Assembly (NCBI GenBank): GCA_947626085.1
Contig: CANQQU010000017.1
Coordinates: 1 to 34,916, forward strand
Direction of reading: 5' to 3'
Source of the DNA: an uncultured Oscillospiraceae bacterium
Lineage (GTDB): Bacteria > Bacillota > Clostridia > Oscillospirales > Oscillospiraceae
Length of the DNA: 34,916 nt
This document shows, one piece after another, positions 13,934 to 20,196 of this stretch. The notes under the pieces were generated by a model that was not told where the DNA came from, made no database searches, and was given only the letters and a program-made list of their open reading frames with translations. The translations under genes and the position numbers were made by a program. Every line of letters starts with the position of its first letter. The first letter of the stretch is position 1.

Positions 13934-13962
13934 TTGCGTTTTCAGGTAAAATATGGTATTCT
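13934..13962 (+). promoter_or_regulatory. Putative promoter of the DtxR-type regulator
   Basis: TTGCGT (4 of 6), 17-nt spacer, TATTCT (4 of 6). AGGAGGG precedes the start codon. Confidence 0.45.
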
Positions 13963-13994
13963 TTTAATAATAAATTTTTTAGGAGGGTTGGGCC

Positions 13995-14366
13995 ATGCTT
14001 CAGGAGTCCGGGGAAATGTATCTGGAAACCATTCTGATCCTGTCCCAGAAGGGCGGACCTGTCCGCTCGGTGGACATCGCCGAACACATGGGCTTCTCCA
14101 AGCCCAGCGTCAGCCGGGCCATGGGCCTGCTCCGGGCCGGGAACTACATCGTCATGGACGAGGACAATTTGATCACCCTGACGCCCGCCGGCCGGGCCAT
14201 CGCGGAGAAAATTTACGGCCGCCACACGGCCCTCACCGCCCTGTTCACCAGCCTGGGGGTGGACCCGGAGGTGGCCGCCGCCGACGCCTGCAAGATCGAG
14301 CACGACATTTCCGACGAGACCTTTGAGGCCGTGCGCAGGTTCGCCGCCAGGTTGGAGGATGGTTAG
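13995..14366 (+). CDS. DtxR/MntR-family metal-dependent transcriptional regulator
   Basis: The 123-residue protein has the DtxR layout without the C-terminal SH3 domain, like MntR. The N-terminal winged helix reads GGPVRSVDIAEHMGFSKPSV and LTPAGRAIAEKIYGRH, followed by the dimerisation helices with the metal-site pattern ADACKIEHDIS near residues 94-105. When loaded with Fe(II) or Mn(II) such proteins repress uptake genes. It is transcribed away from the feo operon across a shared region with three copies of TTAGCNNNCGCTAA, plus one more before feoB; by context it is the iron regulator of this cluster. The ATG follows AGGAGGG. Self-regulation is likely but rests on the position of the fourth site only. 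Confidence 0.88.
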   Translation: MLQESGEMYLETILILSQKGGPVRSVDIAEHMGFSKPSVSRAMGLLRAGNYIVMDEDNLITLTPAGRAIAEKIYGRHTALTALFTSLGVDPEVAAADACKIEHDISDETFEAVRRFAARLEDG

Positions 14367-14500
14367 TTTCGGCAGGATTCGCCGGTTTTTTCCCAGCTGT
14401 TTTTTGAAAAAAACGCTTTATTTTTGAGAAAATGCCGGAAAAAATCCGTCGTATTTTTCCGAAAGTTGCATCACGCCAATTTTTTGAGGAGGGAGCGCCA

Positions 14501-14827
14501 ATGGCACAGTATGGGAAACGGTTGACGGGGGATTTCGACCAGATCCTTCAAAAAATCGAGAATGGCATCCTGGAGTCCAGCGTCTCCGCCAGCCTGGAGG
14601 AAAGCGCCGATTTCCGCACCGCCACCGCCCGGTGCGCCGTCCGGGTCTTTGAGCGGTACAGCTACCTGGGCTCCAACCGGGTGAGTTTGAACGTGACGCT
14701 GTTTCAGGCCGACGGGGTGATCCAGCTCTTCGCCGCCACCACCGGCGGCAGTCAGGCGATGTTCTTCAAGGTGAACACCATCGGCGAGGAGGCCTTTCTG
14801 GACAAGCTGATCGAGCTGTTCGACTAG
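14501..14827 (+). CDS. DUF6054-like hypothetical protein
   Basis: The 108-residue protein begins MAQYGKRLTGDFDQILQKIE, contains CAVRVFERYSYLGSNRVSLN and ends with a GGSQAMFFKVNTIGEEAFLD segment. It looks like a compact alpha/beta protein with no signal peptide, membrane segment or obvious catalytic residues. I associate this pattern with DUF6054, a small cytosolic family of unknown role, from memory only. The start follows GAGGAGGGAGC. The gene stands alone between the iron regulator and a strong hairpin; the 134-nt gap upstream shows no convincing promoter. Confidence 0.75.
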   Translation: MAQYGKRLTGDFDQILQKIENGILESSVSASLEESADFRTATARCAVRVFERYSYLGSNRVSLNVTLFQADGVIQLFAATTGGSQAMFFKVNTIGEEAFLDKLIELFD

Positions 14828-14873
14828 CGTCCGCGCTTTCGGGGCGGAAACTTTCCAGCCCAGCAAATCAATT

Positions 14874-14900
14874 GCCCCGTGGAGGGATCCTCCACGGGGC
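14874..14900 (+). terminator. 12-bp hairpin after the DUF6054-like gene
   Basis: GCCCCGTGGAGG, loop GAT, CCTCCACGGGGC, then TTAAAATTTG. The T-tract is weak. The hairpin resembles the one at 18097-18129. Confidence 0.65.
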
Positions 14901-14959
14901 TTAAAATTTGCCTGCTTTCCATTCATCGAACACCTTATCCACATGGAACGGCAGGACAA

Positions 14960-14984
14960 GGTCCCCCGGAAATTCCGGGGGACC
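14960..14984 (+). terminator. Second GC-rich hairpin with T-run
   Basis: GGTCCCCCGG and CCGGGGGACC around AAATT, followed by AGGTTTTTCC. It isolates the following regulator gene from upstream reading. Confidence 0.7.
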
Positions 14985-15023
14985 AGGTTTTTCCAGCGCC
15001 GTCTGTTCGCTTCATGAAGACAC

Positions 15024-15052
15024 TTGCAAATTCCCATCTTTTTTGGTATAAT
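15024..15052 (+). promoter_or_regulatory. Promoter of the XRE-TPR regulator
   Basis: TTGCAA, 17-nt spacer, perfect TATAAT. It lacks the element shared by the three downstream promoters. Confidence 0.8.
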
Positions 15053-15094
15053 AGCTTGGGGTTTTGTAAAATTTTGGGAAAGGCGGTGAGCCGC

Positions 15095-16012
15095 ATGGCG
15101 ATGTTACCATATGGCGACTGGATCAGATACAGGCGAAAGATGTTGAAGCTGTCGCAAGAGGACCTTTCGGACGGCATCTGCGCGCCAACGACGCTGTCCC
15201 GCATTGAAAACGGGTCTCAGCAGCCGTCGCTGAGCGTATTGGAGGCGCTGTTGGAGCGGCTGGGCTTTTCAAATACCTTTCTGGACAGCTACGTCAGCGA
15301 GCAGGCGTTTTACCTTCATGAATTGAAATTCCAGATCCGACAAGCGTACATCATCGGCGATGTTGCCGAGGCGAAGAAGCTGCTGCTGGAATTTGAGAAG
15401 GACTGCCCCAATACCCCTGTGAACAAGCAGTTCGTCCTTCTGTACCATACCATTTTTTACGCCTCGGAATACACGCCTCAGCAAATGCTGGAACGATTTG
15501 AGCGTGCGCTGAAGCTGACCTGTCCAAAGTACAGAACCCTTTCTGTTCCAAAGGTCTTGTTCTACGAGGAAGTTATCGCCATGAATGCCATTGCCAACTG
15601 CCATTTTATGATGAAGCAGTATGACATGGCGATCGATGTGTACTATCAGTTGAAGCGGTTTTACGATCAGCACACCACCAACGCGGAGGAGGTCCTGCGG
15701 ACCCAACCCATGGTGCTCTACAACCTTTCCAAGGTGTTGGGCTTGCAGGGCAGATACGATGAGAGCATCGAGATCTGCGACCTGGGCATCCGCGTCGCCC
15801 GTCAGACCGGGCGGGCGTCCTGCCTGGCCGGAACGTTGTTTAATCGTGCCTGGTCCCTGGAAATGCGGAATCAGCCCCACGATCACGATCTGGCCCGGGA
15901 TTGCGCGCTGCAAGCCTATCAAATTGCAGTAATCATGCAAAAGGAAAAGTCCGCGGCGCTCTATCGGACATTTATTCAGGAGCATTTCCCGGAACTGGAG
16001 TCTTTATTGTAA
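15095..16012 (+). CDS. XRE-TPR transcriptional regulator, RRNPP/Rgg-like (peptide-sensing)
   Basis: This 305-residue protein has an N-terminal XRE helix-turn-helix (about 9-62: GDWIRYRRKMLKLSQEDLSD, then APTTLSRIENGSQQPSL) followed by some 240 residues of helical repeats without catalytic motifs. Size and build match RRNPP regulators (Rgg, PlcR), which bind an imported peptide in the TPR groove. The start is the ATG after AAAGGCGGTGAG. Its last 9 nt overlap, tail to tail, the gene for a secreted 46-residue peptide, an arrangement known for some Rgg/SHP pairs. I infer that it senses this peptide and activates three nearby promoters that share an element at fixed spacing. No sequence proves the pairing. 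Confidence 0.8.
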   Translation: MAMLPYGDWIRYRRKMLKLSQEDLSDGICAPTTLSRIENGSQQPSLSVLEALLERLGFSNTFLDSYVSEQAFYLHELKFQIRQAYIIGDVAEAKKLLLEFEKDCPNTPVNKQFVLLYHTIFYASEYTPQQMLERFERALKLTCPKYRTLSVPKVLFYEEVIAMNAIANCHFMMKQYDMAIDVYYQLKRFYDQHTTNAEEVLRTQPMVLYNLSKVLGLQGRYDESIEICDLGIRVARQTGRASCLAGTLFNRAWSLEMRNQPHDHDLARDCALQAYQIAVIMQKEKSAALYRTFIQEHFPELESLL

Positions 16013-16144
16013 GACCCAACCGATTTCGTCGATGCACATGGGCTGTATGCCGCCGTCTTCCGGCCGCGCGTCATTCGCGCTCGTTAGGCCATTCAGGCCA
16101 AGGAGCATTACCAGGCACAGAAACAGGCTCAGAAACTTCTTCAT
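16004..16144 (-). CDS. Secreted prepeptide, candidate pheromone for the adjacent regulator
   Basis: The 46-residue product has a textbook export signal (MKK, then the hydrophobic run FLSLFLCLVMLLGLNGL, likely cut after TSA at residue 23) and a 23-residue tail ending PMCIDEIGWVLQ. The ATG follows GAAAGGAGGTGTTCGG, a near-perfect ribosome site, which is strong evidence that so short a gene is real. The tail has an acidic pair followed by hydrophobic residues, as many Rgg-type short hydrophobic peptides do. It converges on and overlaps the regulator gene by 9 nt. Transcription starts from one side of a palindromic divergent promoter, with a stable hairpin (16169-16199) in its leader. A small bacteriocin is the alternative. 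Confidence 0.75.
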   Translation of the reverse strand: MKKFLSLFLCLVMLLGLNGLTSANDARPEDGGIQPMCIDEIGWVLQ

Positions 16145-16208
16145 TCCGAACACCTCCTTTCTATCGTCCTCTCCCGGGCGGGGCCCTCGCCCCGGAGAGC
16201 GTATTTCC

Positions 16209-16239
16209 ATCATAATTCCTGGAAAATAAAATAACCATA
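16209..16239 (-). promoter_or_regulatory. Promoter of the secreted peptide
   Basis: TATGAT (16214-16209) lies 19 nt after the shared element ending TATGGT (16239-16234). The -35 position reads TGGTTA, a poor match, so an activator is expected. Confidence 0.6.
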
Positions 16240-16279
16240 TCGGATCACGCAAATAAAATTTGCGCGATCCGATATGGTT
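16233..16279. promoter_or_regulatory. Palindromic divergent operator (22-bp arms)
   Basis: The arms 16233-16254 and 16258-16279 match at 21 of 22 positions around AAA. The centre is 42 bp from the first base of the -10 on each side (16214 and 16298), so the two promoters are mirror images. Each arm contains TTTGCGYGAWMCGMTATGGT. This palindrome probably binds the XRE-TPR regulator; it could also fold as a hairpin in read-through RNA. Confidence 0.7.
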
Positions 16280-16303
16280 TTTAACAATTTCGTGTGCTAC
16301 AAT
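16275..16303 (+). promoter_or_regulatory. Promoter of the secreted protein/lipoprotein 1 unit
   Basis: Extended -10 TGCTACAAT (TACAAT at 16298-16303), 19 nt after TATGGT of the shared element. The -35 position reads TGGTTT, so activation is expected. Confidence 0.65.
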
Positions 16304-16413
16304 ACTTTTATTGGAACGCCGGATCCCCAAAAATCCGGTCTTCCATGAACCAACGGCCATTGGGTTCGCAAGCAAATCAACCGGTACCTATTTTCAAAAG
16401 GAGGAAAAAACAA

Positions 16414-16847
16414 ATGAAGAAACATAAAATTCTTTCTCTGCTCCTGGCGCTGGTCCTGGTGTTCAGCGCCGCCGGCACCGCGTTCGCGGCAACCTCTGAT
16501 TCCGGTTCCTGGAATACCCCTATGGCGTCATGAACGGCACAACGGCCTACACCGCCTCGCCCAAGTCCGTGAAAGTCTCGACTTCGTTCGAGAGGTCGCA
16601 GAGTTTTTACTCGATCGGCATTCAGAACGGAATCCGGTGGCTCACTGCAGAAACCGGCGAATATGGTAGTGCGACCAAATCGAATATTGTCGTTACTACT
16701 TCTGCTTTCAAGACTTTCGATCTTGACAGCGGTTCTGTCTTGGGTTGGACTCCGATCGGCGCACAAGGCATACACACAAGCTACCTTGCAGTATCAAGTA
16801 ATTCTTTTACTTTGATCGAAGAAAAGGAAACCAACATTACCTTCTGA
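16414..16847 (+). pseudogene. Secreted small protein gene, apparently frameshifted
   Basis: The first frame starts at an ATG after AAAAGGAGG and encodes a clear signal peptide (MKKHKILSLLLALVLVFSAA, cut after AFA) but stops after 39 residues. The second frame, one base shifted, continues for 105 residues from an ATG that overlaps that stop and has no ribosome site. Adding one G near 16510-16512 would join them as SGSWEYPYGVMNGTTAY into a 144-residue exported protein rich in Ser/Thr with no cysteines. Options are a real mutation, a sequencing error, or two coupled ORFs, where the first would release a 14-residue peptide. I do not recognise the family. It is the first gene after the palindromic promoter and probably co-transcribed with lipoprotein 1. 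Confidence 0.6.
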
Positions 16848-16890
16848 TCGCTTGCCGCAGACCGTCATCCGTATTTCACCTTTTTATGGA

Positions 16891-16914
16891 CCAGGCCCAC
16901 ATTTGTGGGCCTGG
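16891..16914 (+). terminator. Hairpin between the secreted protein and lipoprotein 1
   Basis: CCAGGCCCAC, loop ATTT, GTGGGCCTGG. No T-run follows, so it may be an mRNA processing or partial-termination hairpin rather than a full stop. Confidence 0.5.
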
Positions 16915-16941
16915 TGCCAAATACGCAAAGGAGGTATCGCT

Positions 16942-18096
16942 ATGCGTCGAAGCATTCGTATTTTGGCCGGGATCCTGCTGATCGCTTCCCTGCTCGCCGC
17001 CTGTGGGCCAAATCCGGGACCCCAAGAGACTGTAGGCAACCCCTTCACCCAGGGGACCTCCGGCGCGGCGGAGGAATCCACTGGCGCCGGCGCATCTTCC
17101 GGTAGCCATTCTGGCGGGGCGACCTTCCCGCCGGATTTTGATCCGCCAAGCAGTAAGGGCGCCGGCTTTATTTTTCACTATGACCGCTTCCCGGACGTGG
17201 ATGGATATGATCTCCCGCCTGACTCTACACAATATATCTATCAGGGCGGAGAGATCCAGATCCCTTTCCAATTGCGACCGGATGGCTACGAATATGCAGG
17301 TATCGGACTGATTGCCTTTCTGGACGGTATTCCCCAGCCCTTCCGCCTGAATGAAGAAGACGACTACCAGTACATGAATATCCTTTACCTGCCGGATGGA
17401 GTGTATGAATTTACAGCCTCTCTCCTTCCCGTCACCGGCACTGTAGGGCAGTACTCAGAATTGTGGATCAAGCTTGTCTACTCGCCAGATTTTGAGAATC
17501 ACGACAAGAATTATATCAATTACGAAAATCGAGATACAATGTTGGGGTCCTGGGCGTCTGTTCTGTTCCTTACCGAACCGGAGAAGCCGGCAGCGCTGCC
17601 TGTTGAAGACCATGGGATCAGCCAGACGGTCTCCTACGAAAAACTCACCTACGAGGAGGCTCTCGCACAGGAGGAAGCGCAGGCTCGTTTGGATCATGTC
17701 ACAAATTATTCAGTAAATGGCGGGGAAAATGCGTGGGGAATTATGACGAGGGTATATGGCACCACCGCTGAAACGCCTGTCACCATCCGGCTGACGCTCT
17801 GCGGTCCCTCGGACATCAGTTACCGGCTGGTCTTCTACTATGACGATCTTCCTATCACCATACAGCCAACGGAAGTGATCGACCTCCAGGATGGAGAAAA
17901 AGCGGTGATCGAGGCCACCGTGGACCTGACCGGATTCGACGGCTACGCAAGGCTGACAGCCTTTTTGGTGCCGCTCAACAGCGAAATGAACCCGGATGGG
18001 ACATTAACGGCAAATCAAGTGCTTTGTGATTGCCCCATCGATCTGGTCCTCACCAGTGCGAAGGATATGGACGAATTCTTTTCTGGGAACAGTTGA
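16942..18096 (+). CDS. Lipoprotein 1 of a paralogous pair (unknown function)
   Basis: The 384-residue protein has a lipoprotein signal: MRRSIRILAGILLIASLLAAC, with the lipobox LAAC, so the cysteine at residue 21 would be lipidated and the protein anchored outside the membrane. A Ser/Gly/Pro-rich linker follows, then a beta-rich body with no motif I know. It is a paralogue of the next gene: both share ETVxNPFTQGT just after the lipobox, GxPQPxR, an FxPVTG-like segment, a repeated SQTVxxEKL and an ending like NPDG...LTSAxxxDExF. GGAGG fixes the ATG. With no own promoter visible, it is probably expressed from the palindromic promoter and so belongs to the peptide-controlled set. Confidence 0.8.
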   Translation: MRRSIRILAGILLIASLLAACGPNPGPQETVGNPFTQGTSGAAEESTGAGASSGSHSGGATFPPDFDPPSSKGAGFIFHYDRFPDVDGYDLPPDSTQYIYQGGEIQIPFQLRPDGYEYAGIGLIAFLDGIPQPFRLNEEDDYQYMNILYLPDGVYEFTASLLPVTGTVGQYSELWIKLVYSPDFENHDKNYINYENRDTMLGSWASVLFLTEPEKPAALPVEDHGISQTVSYEKLTYEEALAQEEAQARLDHVTNYSVNGGENAWGIMTRVYGTTAETPVTIRLTLCGPSDISYRLVFYYDDLPITIQPTEVIDLQDGEKAVIEATVDLTGFDGYARLTAFLVPLNSEMNPDGTLTANQVLCDCPIDLVLTSAKDMDEFFSGNS

Positions 18097-18129
18097 TTTT
18101 TGCCCCGTGGATTTTCCACGGGGCAAAAA
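18097..18129 (+). terminator. Terminator of lipoprotein 1
   Basis: Arms of 15 bp (TTTTTGCCCCGTGGA and complement) around TTT. It has the usual GC core with A/T ends and could work on both strands. Confidence 0.75.
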
Positions 18130-18149
18130 AACTTTGGGGAATTTCAAAA

Positions 18150-18194
18150 TTTGCGTGAAACGCTATGGTCTTTTCCCGGGAAGGGTGCTAAAAT
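18150..18194 (+). promoter_or_regulatory. Promoter of lipoprotein 2 with the shared upstream element
   Basis: TTTGCGTGAAACGCTATGGT (18150-18169) is followed by 19 nt and TAAAAT (18189-18194), extended as TGCTAAAAT. Element, spacing and extended -10 match the promoter at 16275-16303. No consensus -35 is present. This single half-site copy argues that each arm of the palindrome is a complete binding unit. Confidence 0.65.
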
Positions 18195-18254
18195 GAATAA
18201 ATCACCCGTTCGCCGTTCGTCCAACCCACCGATTTTGAAAGGAGAGAAAAGAAA

Positions 18255-19379
18255 ATGAAAATGAAACGCCTATTTTGTCTGATTTTGTGCCTGATTTTAG
18301 CCCTGTCCCTCGCCGCCTGCGGGCCGGCGCCAAAAGATCCTACGGAGACGGTAGATAATCCCTTCACCCAGGGGACCACTACCGCGCCGGAAGAATCCGC
18401 AAGTCCAAGCCAGGCCTCCTCCTCTCCAACGGCGTCCGCCGGTGAGATCATCAGCCCTCCCTCGTCCGCCGTCTTTGGTCTGCGGGGGTCTGCCACAGAG
18501 ATAAAGCCAATCGAATATAACGGAGAGGAGGCCACCGGGTACATTTACTTCGGTGGGGACGGCTGGGAGAATTTAAGCGCGGGATTTCTTCTCTTTGTCG
18601 GCGGATTGCCGCAGCCCTACCGCACCGAAGACGAACCGGAATACGCCTATCTGCACACCATCCACAACGTCCATCCTTTTGAAGATCCCGCTTATTATGA
18701 GATCCACTTTATTCCCGTGACCGGGCAGGAAGGGGAGTCGCTGGATATGCAATGCGTACGGCTCGACTGGCCCGGGGTCTATCCCTCCGCCACCTTCCCA
18801 GACGCGGGTTCCAAATCTTCGGCCTGCGTTTCTACCGGCGGAAATCTTTTTTACGCCACGCCTCCGGCACAGGAGCTGCCGAAAACGACCCGACGGCTGG
18901 TTTCTCAGACCGTCACCACTGAAAAGCTGGTTTACGCGGAGCAAGCAAATCTTCCAACGGATGGCTCTTTGACGGTCATTTACAATATGCGTCTCGCGGA
19001 GTCGCCGGATGGATTCAACACCGTATTTGGCATTACGGAAGATACACAGCTCCATCTGCACCATGAAGTCTATGGCAGCCCCCAGGTGCAGTATCGGATC
19101 GTGACTTTTATCGATGGGCAGCCGGTGACCACCGATCCGGCGGAAATGCCCCTCATCCAGTTTGCCCAAGGGGAGAAAGTGATCGTGGATCAGACCATTT
19201 CGCTTCAAGGCTTTCACGATAACGCGGAACTGGTCACCGTCCTCGTGCCGGTGAACAACATGACCAATCCAGACGGAAGCTTCCAGCCGTCCAATAATAT
19301 TGACGCCATCGCCCACACTTTTATCCTCACCAGCGCGGCAGAAAAGGATGAGCCGTTTGGTTCAACCGACAACGGGTGA
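18255..19379 (+). CDS. Lipoprotein 2 of a paralogous pair (unknown function)
   Basis: This 374-residue lipoprotein has the signal MKMKRLFCLILCLILALSL, then lipobox LAAC, a low-complexity Ser/Thr/Pro linker and a beta-rich extracellular body. It parallels lipoprotein 1 throughout (ETVDNPFTQGT, GLPQPYR, IPVTGQEGESL, SQTVTTEKL, NPDGSFQPSNNI, LTSAAEKDEPF), so the two arose by duplication; the body has diverged strongly. The ATG follows GAAAGGAGAG. It has its own promoter with the shared element. No enzyme motif is visible; surface binding, adhesion or immunity roles are only guesses. Confidence 0.8.
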   Translation: MKMKRLFCLILCLILALSLAACGPAPKDPTETVDNPFTQGTTTAPEESASPSQASSSPTASAGEIISPPSSAVFGLRGSATEIKPIEYNGEEATGYIYFGGDGWENLSAGFLLFVGGLPQPYRTEDEPEYAYLHTIHNVHPFEDPAYYEIHFIPVTGQEGESLDMQCVRLDWPGVYPSATFPDAGSKSSACVSTGGNLFYATPPAQELPKTTRRLVSQTVTTEKLVYAEQANLPTDGSLTVIYNMRLAESPDGFNTVFGITEDTQLHLHHEVYGSPQVQYRIVTFIDGQPVTTDPAEMPLIQFAQGEKVIVDQTISLQGFHDNAELVTVLVPVNNMTNPDGSFQPSNNIDAIAHTFILTSAAEKDEPFGSTDNG

Positions 19380-19470
19380 CCCTCCGGATGGACAAACCGG
19401 CAAGACTGTCCGCATGTAAAATACACTTGACTTTTCATGCGGAAATAGGATCTACGTTTTACCAGCAAAG

Positions 19471-19504
19471 CAGCGCGGCGGAAACCACCGTTTCCGCCGC
19501 GCTG
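19471..19504. terminator. 15-bp hairpin between lipoprotein 2 and the CarD-like gene
   Basis: CAGCGCGGCGGAAAC, loop CACC, and the exact complement. It lies 7 nt after the stop of the minus-strand CarD-like gene and also faces the convergent lipoprotein gene. T-runs are short (TTTG). Confidence 0.6.
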
Positions 19505-19511
19505 CAGCTTG

Positions 19512-20018
19512 TCAGACGCTTACCTTCAGCTTTTCCATTACATAGTCCCCCACCTGGTTGGGGCCGATGTTCAGCACCAGGGAAAACTCGGAAGACAGGA
19601 GCTTCTCCGCGTCCCGGAGGAAGTTTTCGTCGCACAGGTGGAACTTCCGTCCCGCCGCCTCCTGCTGCTTCCGGTGCTGGTGGAGGGCCCGGACCATGCA
19701 GACCATGGCCGCCCGGTCCCCGTTGGCGATCATGTCCCGGTAGCGCTGCTTGCGCTGGTTCTCGTCCGCGATCCAAGCGTCCTGCTGCACCGCGTCGGAC
19801 GCAAGCATCTCCTCCAGCTCCGGCTGGGTCAGGATGGGCCGCAGTTTGGACACCGCCGCCTGGTTCTGGGTGGGGATATAATACTGCGAACCGGTTTGCT
19901 CCAAGGGTTCCAGAACATAATACTCCGTCTGTTTTCGATTGACCGTCCGTGTTTCTAAGGCGCTGACTATACATATACCGTGGACACCGTACAGCACCTT
20001 CTCGCCGATCTGGAACAT
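19512..20018 (-). CDS. CarD/CdnL-like RNA polymerase-binding regulator
   Basis: The 168-residue protein opens with the CarD RNA-polymerase-interacting Tudor-like domain (MFQIGEKVLYGVHGICIVSA, then YYVLEPL and YIPTQNQAA) and ends in a helical domain (about 75-160) such as contacts promoter DNA upstream of the -10. CarD/CdnL proteins stabilise open promoter complexes. The ATG after GGAAGGAAG was chosen because it begins the domain; upstream in-frame sequence reads through the -10. It is a single-gene unit with its own extended -10 promoter. Confidence 0.85.
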   Translation of the reverse strand: MFQIGEKVLYGVHGICIVSALETRTVNRKQTEYYVLEPLEQTGSQYYIPTQNQAAVSKLRPILTQPELEEMLASDAVQQDAWIADENQRKQRYRDMIANGDRAAMVCMVRALHQHRKQQEAAGRKFHLCDENFLRDAEKLLSSEFSLVLNIGPNQVGDYVMEKLKVSV

Positions 20019-20065
20019 TTCTACACTTCCTTCCCATATTCCCATTATCCAAAACACACACAAAT

Positions 20066-20094
20066 ATTATAGCACATCTTCCCTTTGTTTGCAT
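20066..20094 (-). promoter_or_regulatory. Promoter of the CarD-like gene
   Basis: Extended -10 TGCTATAAT with TATAAT at 20071-20066. The -35 (ATGCAA) is weak. Confidence 0.6.
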
Positions 20095-20145
20095 ATGGGT
20101 AAAATGCCGAATTTTCCATGAAAAAACTGATATTTTGACATAAAA

Positions 20146-20179
20146 ATGAGCCATCCGCCCAGATCCGCGGATGGCTCAT
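20146..20179 (-). terminator. Terminator of pyruvate kinase
   Basis: The 13-bp arms ATGAGCCATCCGC and complement, with an 8-nt loop, are followed on the minus strand by TTTTTATG. Confidence 0.85.
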
Positions 20180-20196
20180 ATTTAACGAATTATATT

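Noticed and set aside
16233-16279. Palindrome as a simple terminator
   Set aside because: A T-run follows on the plus strand, but no gene reads into it from the left in that direction, and its position between two mirror-image promoters fits an operator better.
16530-16847. Secreted protein as a lactococcin-972-type bacteriocin
   Set aside because: A W-x-x-Y-G-like start in the restored frame is suggestive, but the H-S/T-x-V and Gly-rich features of that family are missing and the length is too great.
16852-18096. Longer start for lipoprotein 1 from 16852
   Set aside because: It would add an implausible N-terminus before a clean lipoprotein signal; the internal ATG has GGAGG at correct spacing.
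14874-18129. Two GCCCCGTGGA hairpins (14874-14900 and 18097-18129) as ends of a mobile unit
   Set aside because: They share only about 10 bp per arm, lie at gene ends and look like ordinary terminators; no target duplication or transposase supports mobility.
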